A stretch of 28,390 nucleotides of DNA from CAZZCP01 sp964653235 (GTDB taxonomy: Bacteria; Bdellovibrionota; Bdellovibrionia; Bdellovibrionales; UBA840): assembly GCA_964653235.1 (NCBI GenBank), contig CAZZCP010000024.1, forward strand, positions 1-28,390. Reading direction: 5' to 3'. This document shows, piece after piece, positions 15,056 to 23,292 of the stretch (position 1 is its first letter; the number at the start of each line of letters is the position of its first letter). Made by a program: the position numbers and the translations under genes. The notes beneath the pieces were generated by a model. That model was not told the DNA's origin, ran no database searches, and was given only the letters and a program-made list of their open reading frames with translations.

Positions 15056-15083
15056 GTATCTAGAATTACTTAGCTTTAAATTT
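15051..15083 (+). terminator. Hairpin overlapping the rho stop codon
   Basis: GCTAAGTA (15051-15058) and TACTTAGC (15067-15074) form a perfect 8-base stem with an 8-base loop, followed by TTTAAATTT. The TAA stop lies inside the left arm. It is AT-rich and the T-tract is interrupted, so termination may be partial. Confidence 0.5.
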
Positions 15084-15094
15084 AAAATGAGATC

Positions 15095-15123
15095 TCGACA
15101 CAGAGGCCTAATTCTGCTATAAA
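15095..15123 (+). promoter_or_regulatory. Promoter of the rpmE-prfA-prmC-murA operon
   Basis: TCGACA (15095-15100, 5/6) and TATAAA (15118-15123, 5/6) with a 17-base spacer, the best sigma70-type match near any plus-strand operon here. Expected start near 15130, with a short leader carrying GAGGA before the rpmE ATG. Confidence 0.6.
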
Positions 15124-15153
15124 ATCGAGCTTACTAAAGTTTGAGGATTAAAA

Positions 15154-15414
15154 ATGAAAAAAGATATTCATCCAGAAACCAGATATGTTGTTTTTAAAGA
15201 TATGACCTGTGACTACTCTTTTGTGGCTCTCTCTACGGCCAAGACCAATGAGAGCATTGAGTGGGAAGATGGAAATACCTATCCTCTTGTGAAGCTTGAG
15301 ATTTCTAGCGCCTCTCACCCTTTCTACACAGGTCAACAAAAGCTTGTTGATACAGAGGGAAGAGTAGAGAGATTCAACAAGCGCTATGCGGCTTTCAATA
15401 AAAAGAAAAGCTAA
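15154..15414 (+). CDS. rpmE2: 50S ribosomal protein L31, type B
   Basis: An 86-residue L31 of type B, a component of the large-subunit central protuberance and intersubunit bridge. The N-terminus MKKDIHPETRYVVFKDM and the segment SSASHPFYTGQQKLVDTEGRVERFNKRY are diagnostic. It lacks the CxxC zinc-ribbon cysteines of type A; the only cysteine is C19, so it is the zinc-independent form, often used when zinc is scarce. As the only L31 in view, and in an operon with prfA, it may be the sole copy here. GAGGA precedes the ATG. Confidence 0.95.
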   Translation: MKKDIHPETRYVVFKDMTCDYSFVALSTAKTNESIEWEDGNTYPLVKLEISSASHPFYTGQQKLVDTEGRVERFNKRYAAFNKKKS

Positions 15415-15417
15415 TCT

Positions 15418-16491
15418 GTGTTTCAAAAACTAGATCATGTGGAGTCCCGCTTTGAGCAGCTCAATGTACAGCTGCAAGATCCTGAGGTAACTTCCAATCA
15501 AAATAAATACAAAGAATTGATGAAAGAGTACTCTGATCTTGAGACTGTGGTAAAGCCTTATCGCCGTTACAAAAAAGTTCAAGAAGAGATCAAATACAAC
15601 AAAGATCTGCTAGAAACAGAAAAAGATGAAGAGATGCGAAGCCTTGCTAAAGAAGAGCTATCAAGTCTTGAAAAAGAAATTGTCAATTTAGAGCAAGAGT
15701 TACGACTTGCACTCTTGCCTAAAGATCCTAATGACGGAAAGAATGTAATTATTGAAATTCGTGCAGGGGCGGGAGGTGATGAAGCCTCTCTCTTTGCTAT
15801 GGAGCTCTTTGAAGCCTATGGGCAGTATGCAAGAGCCAATGCTTGGCGTATTGAAATACTCTCCACCTCCGAAGGAAATGTAGGTGGTTATAAAGAAGTA
15901 GTCGGCATGATTACGGGCGATAAAGTCTTTAGTAAATTAAAATATGAGAGCGGAGTTCATCGGGTACAAAGAGTTCCAAAGACCGAGTCTCAAGGAAGGG
16001 TTCACACATCCACAATAACCGTTGCGGTTTTGCCAGAGGCAGAAGAAGTCGATGTTGAAGTGAACGCCAATGAACTTCGTATTGATGTCTACCGGGCTAG
16101 CGGAGCAGGAGGGCAGCATGTAAACACAACTGACTCTGCGGTTCGTATAACTCATATACCTACGGGAATTGTAGTTAGCTGTCAGGATGAAAAATCGCAA
16201 CATAAAAACAAAGAAAAGGCTCTCAAAGTTCTTTATGCCCGTCTCTTAGATGTAAAAGAGCAAGCAGCAAAGAAAGAAGCTTCTGAAAATCGCTTATCTC
16301 AAATTGGAACCGGCGATCGATCAGAGAGAATTCGGACCTATAATTTTCCACAAAGTCGCATTACCGATCATCGAATTGGTTTAACCACCCATGCGCTAAA
16401 CGAAGTGATGGGAGGTGATATGCAAGAAGTCATTGAGCCCGTTATCGCTTATTTTCAAGCCGAAGCATTACAAAAACAACAGGAGGCATAA
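15418..16491 (+). CDS. prfA: Peptide chain release factor 1
   Basis: A 357-residue class-I release factor recognising UAA and UAG. The peptidyl-hydrolysis motif GGQ is at 231-233 in GAGGQHVNTTDS. The codon-recognition tripeptide is PKT (187-189, in RVPKTESQGR), the PxT class that marks RF1 and excludes RF2 (SPF). Start is GTG three bases after the rpmE stop with hardly any Shine-Dalgarno, so translation probably depends on coupling to rpmE. The downstream gene encodes the methyltransferase that modifies Gln233. Confidence 0.97.
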   Translation: MFQKLDHVESRFEQLNVQLQDPEVTSNQNKYKELMKEYSDLETVVKPYRRYKKVQEEIKYNKDLLETEKDEEMRSLAKEELSSLEKEIVNLEQELRLALLPKDPNDGKNVIIEIRAGAGGDEASLFAMELFEAYGQYARANAWRIEILSTSEGNVGGYKEVVGMITGDKVFSKLKYESGVHRVQRVPKTESQGRVHTSTITVAVLPEAEEVDVEVNANELRIDVYRASGAGGQHVNTTDSAVRITHIPTGIVVSCQDEKSQHKNKEKALKVLYARLLDVKEQAAKKEASENRLSQIGTGDRSERIRTYNFPQSRITDHRIGLTTHALNEVMGGDMQEVIEPVIAYFQAEALQKQQEA

Positions 16492-17333
16492 TGCTTCTTG
16501 GTGAAGTTTTGCAAAAAACCAAAGATCATTTTCAACAAAAAAAATTTTCAACAGCAAAACTCGATGCCGAATTGCTATTTTGTCATGCTCTTCAATGGCA
16601 GAGAATTGATCTCTATTTAAAGCAAGACTATCCACTTCAAGATAAAGAGCTTGAACGATGCAGAGACTTGGTACGCCGCCGTAGCCAAGGTGAACCTGTA
16701 GCCTATATTTTAGGTGAGAAAGAGTTTTACTCTTTGAGTTTTCAGGTTGGCCCTGGGGTATTGATTCCTCGACCTGAGACAGAACATATTGTTGATCGCG
16801 TTTTAGAAATTGTAAATAAAGATAAAGAGCTTCATTTACTTGATATCGGTTGTGGAACATCCTGCATCTCTATAAGTATTCTGAATCGATTGCCAAAAGC
16901 TCGTGCATCTGCAGTAGATATCAGTGAAGCTGCTCTATTCTATGCCACTAAAAATGCCCATTTACATAGCGTGCACGATCGATTAGACATTTTAAAACAA
17001 GACATATTTGTCTTTCAGCCGCAAAGAAAATTTGATCTCATAGTTTGCAATCCGCCCTATATTGCACCAGGAGATAGTCGAGTATGCTCTTCGGTTCTAA
17101 AATTTGAACCTAACTGCGCCCTTTTTGCAGATAACAATGGATATGCGTTTTACCAGAAAATTTTTCCGAAACTCAAAATTTGGTTAAAACTAGATGGTAG
17201 AGCGATCTTTGAAATGGGCGATGGACAAAGCCAAGAAATTCAAAGATTGGCAAAAACTTTAGACTTTCGTAACATCTCTGTGATTTCTGACTATTCGGGA
17301 GTTGAGAGGTTGATTGAGTTTCAAAATGGATAA
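16491..17333 (+). CDS. prmC: Release factor glutamine methyltransferase PrmC (HemK)
   Basis: A 280-residue SAM-dependent enzyme that methylates the Gln of the GGQ motif in release factors. N-terminal helical domain (1-~75), then a Rossmann methyltransferase with SAM loop LLDIGCGTSCISISI (116-130) and the catalytic NPPY (187-190). The ATG shares one base with the prfA stop (TAATG) and is preceded by a perfect AGGAGG, so it is well translated and physically paired with its substrate gene. It overlaps murA by eight bases. Confidence 0.97.
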   Translation: MLLGEVLQKTKDHFQQKKFSTAKLDAELLFCHALQWQRIDLYLKQDYPLQDKELERCRDLVRRRSQGEPVAYILGEKEFYSLSFQVGPGVLIPRPETEHIVDRVLEIVNKDKELHLLDIGCGTSCISISILNRLPKARASAVDISEAALFYATKNAHLHSVHDRLDILKQDIFVFQPQRKFDLIVCNPPYIAPGDSRVCSSVLKFEPNCALFADNNGYAFYQKIFPKLKIWLKLDGRAIFEMGDGQSQEIQRLAKTLDFRNISVISDYSGVERLIEFQNG

Positions 17334-18582
17334 AATTGTAATTCAAGGCGGAAAGGCCTTAAACGGAGAAGTTTCAACCAGCGGATCTAAAAATGCGGGC
17401 CTACCTTTGCTTTTTGCCACTCTTTTAGCAAAAGGGACTCATCGATTTCACAATGTTCCGAATCTTGTTGATATTAATTCCACATGTTTTTTGCTCGAAG
17501 AATTGGGCTGTAAGGTAGAAAGAGATGGCAATAGCCTAAGTGTAAGAGTCGGCGAGCTATCATCGACCAAAGCGCAATACGATATTGTTAGAAAGATGCG
17601 AGCAAGTGTTTTATGTATGGGACCTCTTTTGGCAAGGTCAAGAGAAGCTACTGTGAGTATGCCAGGTGGCTGTGCTATTGGCGCAAGACCCATCAATTTG
17701 CATTTAGAAGCTTTTAAAGCCCTAGGAGCAAAAGTTGATATCGAAGAAGGCTATGTTCATGCAATGGCTGATCAACTTGTTGGCGCCCAAATTTTATTTG
17801 ATATTGCAAGCGTGGGTGCAACCGAAAACATTATGATGGCTGCAAGTATGGCCGAAGGAAAAACCATTATCGAAAACGCAGCCAAAGAACCTGAGATTGT
17901 CAATCTCGGTGAGTATCTGAATCGAATGGGCGCAAAAGTAAAAGGGCATGGCACGGGGATAATTGAAATTGAAGGTGTTAAAGAGCTTAGCGCTGCAGAA
18001 ATTGATGTCATTCCCGATCGCATAGAGGCTGGGACACTATTACTTGCTGGGGCTATTACTGGTGGCGATGTAAAGGTCACTCATTGTATTCCCAAACATT
18101 TTGAACCTTTGATTTCAAAACTCAAAGAATCAGGTTTTCAAGTAGAAGAGGGCGAAAATTGGGTACGAGTTTTGCCAAGCTCTTGTTGGAATGCTGTGGA
18201 TATAAACACTCAAGTCTATCCAGGTTTTCCAACAGATCTACAAGCTCAGTTTATGGCCTTGATGTGCTTTGCAAAAGGATCCAGTGTTATCAGTGAAAAT
18301 ATTTTTGAAAATCGTTTCATGCACGTGCAAGAGCTAGTACGGCTAGGTGCTGACATTCGTCCCCAGACTCGAGTGGCTATCGTTCGCGGAAAAGAAACTC
18401 TTAAGGGTGCACCCGTTATGGCCACTGATTTAAGAGCATCTGCTTCATTGGTTTTGGCAGGGCTTGCCGCCCAAGGAAAAACCGAAGTGAAGAGAATTTA
18501 TCACCTAGATCGTGGTTATGATTCTTTAGAAAAAAAGCTTCACTCCTTGGGAGCTGACATCCAAAGAGTGAAAGACAATTAG
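17326..18582 (+). CDS. murA: UDP-N-acetylglucosamine 1-carboxyvinyltransferase MurA
   Basis: A 418-residue enolpyruvyl transferase, the first committed step of peptidoglycan synthesis. Lys22 in TSGSKNAGLP and the active-site Cys116 in MPGGCAIGARP (the position attacked by fosfomycin in E. coli, C115) are both present, with the family segment RKMRASVLCMGPLLAR just before. I start at ATG 17326 (MDKIVIQGG), not at the in-frame TTG at 17314, because the family begins at about this residue. It overlaps the prmC stop by eight bases and is the last gene of the operon. The sequence is complete and regular. Confidence 0.97.
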   Translation: MDKIVIQGGKALNGEVSTSGSKNAGLPLLFATLLAKGTHRFHNVPNLVDINSTCFLLEELGCKVERDGNSLSVRVGELSSTKAQYDIVRKMRASVLCMGPLLARSREATVSMPGGCAIGARPINLHLEAFKALGAKVDIEEGYVHAMADQLVGAQILFDIASVGATENIMMAASMAEGKTIIENAAKEPEIVNLGEYLNRMGAKVKGHGTGIIEIEGVKELSAAEIDVIPDRIEAGTLLLAGAITGGDVKVTHCIPKHFEPLISKLKESGFQVEEGENWVRVLPSSCWNAVDINTQVYPGFPTDLQAQFMALMCFAKGSSVISENIFENRFMHVQELVRLGADIRPQTRVAIVRGKETLKGAPVMATDLRASASLVLAGLAAQGKTEVKRIYHLDRGYDSLEKKLHSLGADIQRVKDN

Positions 18583-18611
18583 GAGCTGAAGGGCGCAGTA
18601 GAAAACGAAAC

Positions 18612-18630
18612 GCTAATAGCTCCTATTAGC
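18612..18630. repeat. Perfect inverted repeat between murA and the convergent lipoprotein gene
   Basis: GCTAATAG (18612-18619) - CTC - CTATTAGC (18623-18630): an 8-base perfect stem with a 3-base loop. It covers the stop of the minus-strand gene (TAA followed by an in-frame TAG) and lies 30 bases past murA. There is no T-tract on the plus side, so it is either a weak bidirectional terminator or an mRNA 3'-end hairpin. Confidence 0.45.
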
Positions 18631-19759
18631 TACCGGCTAAACCTTTTAACTTTTTGAGTTTTCTTTTTACTTCACTCGGGAGACTCAGCCCGCGGCTACC
18701 AGAAAAATTGAGATACTGTCTTCTCTCATAGGCAAAATAACAACTTCTTGCCAATTTACTCGCTGGGTACTGAAGAATACAAGACTTAAAGTAGAGTTCA
18801 GGCAGGCTTTCATCTACTCCTGCAGAGAGAACATTGTATATCTTGCCAAGCTGATAAAAGATATCTGCTTTGGTGTATTTGGTCTTTTCTCGGCGAAGAA
18901 GATCGTGAAATACATTGCTGGCTCTATAGAATAAAATATGGGAGACAGGATCAAGTTCATAGGTTTGTCTGATTTGAGCTTGCTTTACTAAGCGCTTAGC
19001 AAAAGTCAAAGGTTGCGCTTTGTTTCTATCTTTTACCCAAGACTGCAAATCTTTTTTCCAAGTATCAAGAACTGGGGAGAGGTCTGAATCTAAAGAAGTG
19101 GGTAGAGGATTTTTTTGTATCCATTCTAAGAACCCTTCCGGGTTACGGTTGGCACGAAGAGAGATATCCATATATCTTTTAAGTGCAGTTTCTTTGTCAA
19201 TGATTGGCGAGCTTGTTGAGGTATAGATTTTGGAATACAAAGCCAAAGCTTCAGCAAAATTACGAGTCGAAGCTTGAAGTTCTGCTTTTTCCATTGGATT
19301 CAGTCTTTGTACCCATTCTTCGCTCCAGTCTAGTTTTAAAAAGTTTCGAGAAGCAAATCGAGTGTGGCAGCGAATGCAGTAGCTCATACTTTGTTTGATA
19401 AGACCTCTAGAGTAGCTCTTGTTACCCCTTTCAAAGGCCATAAGAGCTGATTGAAAGTCTTGATTGAGTTCCTTTAAGCTGTGTAGAGCTAATGGCTCTT
19501 CACCAATATAAGGCTTTATGTCCTTTTGCGAAATACTGTGGCTCAACTGATTCAAGTTTTTTAAATACTGAATAATTTCAGGTCTTTTCTCAGCAGACTC
19601 AAAATCAACTTGGCTGTGCACGATGGGTAGAAGCTTTGCAAACTCATTGCCCAGACCCTGCATTTTTTCTTGTACGCTCAATAAATCACTTTTCTTACTC
19701 TTTTGTGACTCACAAGAAGCAATAAAAAGGGATAAAAGAATAAGTATTAAAAAATTCAT
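18626..19759 (-). CDS. Lipoprotein with one c-type haem motif (CIRCH)
   Basis: A 377-residue secreted protein of no family known to me. The signal peptide ends in a good lipobox (LFIAS-C16; +2 is Glu, favouring the outer membrane). A single CXXCH motif, C128-I-R-C131-H132, would bind one covalent haem; it sits in SMSYCIRCHTRF within a helical domain (~30-150). The remainder (~150-377) is helix-rich with TPR-like spacing of Ala, Leu and Tyr. A distal Met ligand cannot be assigned. Start ATG 19759 has AGGAG upstream and is preferred over the in-frame start at 19780. Divergent from the HIT gene, convergent on murA, monocistronic. An electron-transfer or peroxide-related role is inference only. 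Confidence 0.75.
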   Translation of the reverse strand: MNFLILILLSLFIASCESQKSKKSDLLSVQEKMQGLGNEFAKLLPIVHSQVDFESAEKRPEIIQYLKNLNQLSHSISQKDIKPYIGEEPLALHSLKELNQDFQSALMAFERGNKSYSRGLIKQSMSYCIRCHTRFASRNFLKLDWSEEWVQRLNPMEKAELQASTRNFAEALALYSKIYTSTSSPIIDKETALKRYMDISLRANRNPEGFLEWIQKNPLPTSLDSDLSPVLDTWKKDLQSWVKDRNKAQPLTFAKRLVKQAQIRQTYELDPVSHILFYRASNVFHDLLRREKTKYTKADIFYQLGKIYNVLSAGVDESLPELYFKSCILQYPASKLARSCYFAYERRQYLNFSGSRGLSLPSEVKRKLKKLKGLAGS

Positions 19760-19811
19760 AATTTCTCCTCTCACTGTCAAAGCATTGCATTAGGTCAATT
19801 TTCTGTCACTA

Positions 19812-19840
19812 TTGAAAATCATTTTTTTTAAAATCATAAT
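19812..19840 (+). promoter_or_regulatory. Promoter of the HIT-TPR-serS operon, probably leaderless
   Basis: TTGAAA (19812-19817, 5/6) and CATAAT (19835-19840, 5/6) separated by 17 bases. The ATG of the HIT gene begins six bases after the -10 box, so the transcript should start at or within a base or two of the start codon. No Shine-Dalgarno is present, which agrees. Confidence 0.6.
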
Positions 19841-19845
19841 AAGAT

Positions 19846-20172
19846 ATGGCAGAGGATTGTTTGTTTTGTAAAATTATTGAAGGCTCCGTTTCCTCGACCA
19901 AGGTCTTTGAAAGCGATTCGGTTTTTGCCTTCAAAGACATTCAACCAAAAGCGAAAATTCACTATTTGTTTGTACCCAAGAAACACTATGATCGATTAGA
20001 CCAAATCTCTGCAGCAGAAATGTATGTCATTCAAGAGATCTTTACTGCAATTCATGAAGTAGTTCACAGAGAAAATTTGGTTGATTCGGGATTTCGAATT
20101 CAAATCAACAATGGAGAAGGTGGCGGACAAGAAGTCTTTCATTTGCACGTTCATTTGCTGGCCAACCCTTAG
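19846..20172 (+). CDS. HIT-family nucleotide hydrolase/transferase (HINT-like)
   Basis: A 108-residue histidine-triad protein. The triad H99-L-H101-V-H103 ends the domain, and the N-terminal C5-L-F-C8 with H47 and H99 fits the zinc site of the HINT branch. Family members hydrolyse AMP-lysine, AMP-NH2 or related aminoacyl-AMP adducts. Its place in an operon that ends with serS is notable because HINT enzymes can cleave aminoacyl-adenylates, but such pairing may be coincidence. Start chosen at the ATG 19846; probably leaderless. Confidence 0.92.
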   Translation: MAEDCLFCKIIEGSVSSTKVFESDSVFAFKDIQPKAKIHYLFVPKKHYDRLDQISAAEMYVIQEIFTAIHEVVHRENLVDSGFRIQINNGEGGGQEVFHLHVHLLANP

Positions 20173-20174
20173 CT

Positions 20175-22994
20175 ATGACAGACTCTAAACAATGGTTAGT
20201 GATGCAGTTAAGTGGTAGGATTGTTGGGCCCTATTCTACAGTTGGCATTCAAGAAATGATACGTGAGCAAATTCTTACAGGTGATGAGAAAATTTCTCAC
20301 TTCCCTGATGGCGATTGGATTGAGATGAGCTCAATTCCCGAATTCTATGATGAGCTGTTTGAATTGCTACAAGACAAGCCCGAGCTATCAATAAAAAATG
20401 AAGATATAGAAAGTCATGAAGCCACCGAGGTTTTAGATGATGAGACAAGAAAAGTCGATCCACCAGAGCCAGAGGTCGAAGAGGAAATAGAAGAAAAAAT
20501 AGAAGAAGTTGTTGAGCCAACTCGAGTTATAAGAAGAAAAAAATTTGATGATGATTGGGCTATTGAAGAGAAGAAAAAAGAAATCATTGAAGAGGCATAC
20601 AAAGAGCCACCTGAACCTAAAAAGAAAAAGTCTTCGGTACCTTCCTTTATATTGCTAATGGCGATAGGCCTTCTTTTTTATGGTTATCAGTTAAAGAAAA
20701 AAGAGAAGCCAAAACAAAAGCCGTCGGCAGAGGTTCGTCTGATTCTTCCGAAGTGGCCTCAAGACAATAGAGTCAGCATATCAAAAAATGAACGTGATAA
20801 AAAAATGAAGGCTGCTCTCAGTAGATTCTACAGAGCCAATCTTGAGGATTATTTGTTTTTACAAAATAGTCTTGCGAGTTTGTCGGCGAAAGATCCAAAT
20901 CATGTAGAAAGCCTTTCAATTTTATGTTTGGTCTATTTAGAGTTGTGGCCTTATACGAAAAAAAGAGCGAAAGATTTAGCCATCATTGCAAGGGTAGCGC
21001 AGCATATTTCTCCTCTAGATCCGTTGGGAATTAGCGCATCAAGTTGTAAAGTGGTTCAACTCTATTTAGATGGAAACTTCGATACTGCTGAAAAGGTAAT
21101 AGATTCCATTTTGTTAAAAAATTCTAATTCAGCAGTTTACTATGAACTTAAATCAAGAGTACTAGAAAAAGAAGGTCAGTTTTCATTTGCCATCTCGTAT
21201 TTACAACAAGCCCAGCAAATCAACAACAACTGGCTAAAAGTATTCTTTGAAGAGGCTAGAATTCGCTTTCAAATTCAAGAGTATCAAAACGCTGCCACTC
21301 TTTTTAAGAATGTGCTTTCAAGTAAATCAAATCACAACCGTTCATTACTTTACATGGCATGGCTAGAAAGGTTTCATTTCAACAATATAGAAAAATCCAA
21401 GCTTTATTTGAACAGTCTAAAGAGAGACTTTCTCTCTTTGCCACCTAAAGAAAGGGCTATGGCGAACTATTTGCAAGCAAGAGATTTGTATCAAAAAAGA
21501 AATGTAACTGAGGCGCTAATATACGCAGAGCAAGCCTATAAAATAGAACCTGAAAATCAAAGTTATTTAGAGTTCTACCAGCAACTTGGAGGAAGTGATA
21601 TTGCTCCGTCATCAAGCCAGGCAAATTCTTTGATTCAAAGTGGTGACATTCTTTTCAACCAAGGTAGATATATTGAAGCCCAGGCAGAGTACAAAGGCGC
21701 TTTTGCTGCAGATCCAAAAAGTGCTGTGGCTGCGGTAAAGGCTGCAAAAAGTCTGTGGGAGATCAATCGAGGTGATGAGGCTATTCAATGGTTAAAAAAA
21801 GCTGTAAAAGCAGACAGTCGCTATCTTGATTCATATTTTCTATTGGGAGATTACTACTCGGCAAGGTATCAATTTAGAGAGGCATCGAAAATTTTAAGAA
21901 GAGGACAGAAAAAATCAAAAGCTGACTATCGAATCTTAAGAGCTTTTGCCCTGGTTGAATATCGAAGAAATAATTTTAAAGCAGCTATTGATTTTGCTCA
22001 AAAAGCAATGGCTCTTTACGACACCGATTTACAGACGCATTTAATTCTCACTAGAGCTTTGCAAAAAACAGAACAACTCGCAGATGCCTATGCGACTTCG
22101 GCAAGGGCCATTGAACTAGAGCAAAATAATGTTGAAGCACAAGTGCTATATGCCAGTCTGCTAGCGCAATTTCAGGGATTAGAAATAGGGATTGAATACA
22201 TTAAAAATAAAATTTTTGAATTCCCAGCAGTCATTGAATATCGCATAGGTCTTGCAGAAATTTATCTCAATGCATACAAATATGATCTTGCCCGAGATGT
22301 ACTACTTCAGGTGGTTGAGTACAATAGAAGAAATCAAAAAGCTTATTTAATGCTTGGAGATGTATATCGAGAAAAGCAGAATTTACCAAATAGTTTAAGA
22401 GCTTATCTGAGTGCTGCAGAAATTGATCCTAGCGATGCTTTACCTCTTATGAAAGCAGGGGAGCTCTATATGGGAACACGAAAGTTCAAACAAGCGGTAA
22501 CGCAATTTCAAAGAGCTTTGAATGCAAATCCCAACTATCCTTTGCTACATCTAAACTTAGGTCGAGCTTACTTAGAAATGGGGCAAACCAAAAAAGCTTT
22601 AGAAGCTGCTAAAAAAGAAAAACGAAAGAATCCTCGACTTGGCTTAGCTTACGAATTGAGTGGAGATGCCTTGATTCAATCCCAGCAATATGCAAAAGCA
22701 GCAGGAGAGTATCAAAAAGCCATTAGCCTTGGTGGCAAAACAGTTGGCATGTATGTTAAGATGGGACGAGCCAATCGTTTGCTTGGTAATTTTGAAGTTG
22801 CCGAGAGTATGCTACAAACTGCAAGTGATATTGAATCAGGCTTTGCAGAAATATATAAGGAATTTGGTGCTCTTTATGAAAAGAAAGGACAAATACCTCA
22901 GGCTATTGAAGCCTATGAAAAGTACATACAACTTCGTCCAACAGCACGAGATGTTTCTATTATTCAAAAAAAAATTGGGTCTTTAGGGGGCTAA
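20175..22994 (+). CDS. GYF-like / transmembrane / TPR repeat protein
   Basis: A 939-residue protein. Residues 5-65 resemble the GYF_2 (DUF4339) fold: W7, then G14-R-I-V-G-P-Y20 and a later DGDWIEM. Next is an acidic Glu/Lys/Pro-rich linker (70-150), one transmembrane helix (156-173, PSFILLMAIGLLFYGYQL) flanked by lysines, then about 740 residues of tetratricopeptide repeats, with many classic units such as AYLMLGDVYREKQNLPNSLRAY and LHLNLGRAYLEMGQTKKAL. The likely arrangement is a cytoplasmic GYF-like sensor or docking domain and a large periplasmic TPR scaffold, though lysines on both sides leave topology open. It starts two bases after the HIT stop without a Shine-Dalgarno (coupled) and abuts the 3-TM gene. 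A scaffold role, perhaps in motility or envelope assembly, is inference. Confidence 0.82.
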   Translation: MTDSKQWLVMQLSGRIVGPYSTVGIQEMIREQILTGDEKISHFPDGDWIEMSSIPEFYDELFELLQDKPELSIKNEDIESHEATEVLDDETRKVDPPEPEVEEEIEEKIEEVVEPTRVIRRKKFDDDWAIEEKKKEIIEEAYKEPPEPKKKKSSVPSFILLMAIGLLFYGYQLKKKEKPKQKPSAEVRLILPKWPQDNRVSISKNERDKKMKAALSRFYRANLEDYLFLQNSLASLSAKDPNHVESLSILCLVYLELWPYTKKRAKDLAIIARVAQHISPLDPLGISASSCKVVQLYLDGNFDTAEKVIDSILLKNSNSAVYYELKSRVLEKEGQFSFAISYLQQAQQINNNWLKVFFEEARIRFQIQEYQNAATLFKNVLSSKSNHNRSLLYMAWLERFHFNNIEKSKLYLNSLKRDFLSLPPKERAMANYLQARDLYQKRNVTEALIYAEQAYKIEPENQSYLEFYQQLGGSDIAPSSSQANSLIQSGDILFNQGRYIEAQAEYKGAFAADPKSAVAAVKAAKSLWEINRGDEAIQWLKKAVKADSRYLDSYFLLGDYYSARYQFREASKILRRGQKKSKADYRILRAFALVEYRRNNFKAAIDFAQKAMALYDTDLQTHLILTRALQKTEQLADAYATSARAIELEQNNVEAQVLYASLLAQFQGLEIGIEYIKNKIFEFPAVIEYRIGLAEIYLNAYKYDLARDVLLQVVEYNRRNQKAYLMLGDVYREKQNLPNSLRAYLSAAEIDPSDALPLMKAGELYMGTRKFKQAVTQFQRALNANPNYPLLHLNLGRAYLEMGQTKKALEAAKKEKRKNPRLGLAYELSGDALIQSQQYAKAAGEYQKAISLGGKTVGMYVKMGRANRLLGNFEVAESMLQTASDIESGFAEIYKEFGALYEKKGQIPQAIEAYEKYIQLRPTARDVSIIQKKIGSLGG

Positions 22995-23291
22995 ATGGCT
23001 GAGTTAGTTCAAAATATGCAAAAAAGATTTAAGTCAGGTTCTACAAGTGCCGTGCTTCTTTTGTTTCGCTTGGTATCGGCTTTTTTTGTGGGTTTGGTCA
23101 TGAGTATTATAGGCCAAGAATTGATTGGTTATTCAAGTTTTTCATATTGGTTTGTCATTGTGGTTTTTGCTGGTCTCTATATGAAAGTTACAAAATCATG
23201 GTCTACGATAGGGGTTTTGGCATTGAATTTGATATTGTTCTTGATCGGTCTGCTGCTGCGGCTCTATATACTGGTAGCACCAGGAGCCTAG
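22995..23291 (+). CDS. Small three-helix membrane protein
   Basis: A 98-residue integral membrane protein with three hydrophobic segments at about residues 20-42, 47-63 and 70-93, preceded by a short polar, basic N-terminus (MAELVQNMQKRFKSG). I do not recognise a family. The ATG directly follows the stop of the TPR gene (TAAATG), with AGGGGG eight bases upstream, so the two are coupled; it is followed after one base by serS. Tight linkage suggests it works with the TPR protein in the cytoplasmic membrane. Confidence 0.8.
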   Translation: MAELVQNMQKRFKSGSTSAVLLLFRLVSAFFVGLVMSIIGQELIGYSSFSYWFVIVVFAGLYMKVTKSWSTIGVLALNLILFLIGLLLRLYILVAPGA

Positions 23292-23292
23292 A

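Noticed and set aside
17314..17325. Earlier start for murA giving four extra residues
   Set aside because: TTG start inside prmC; the family N-terminus fits the ATG at 17326.
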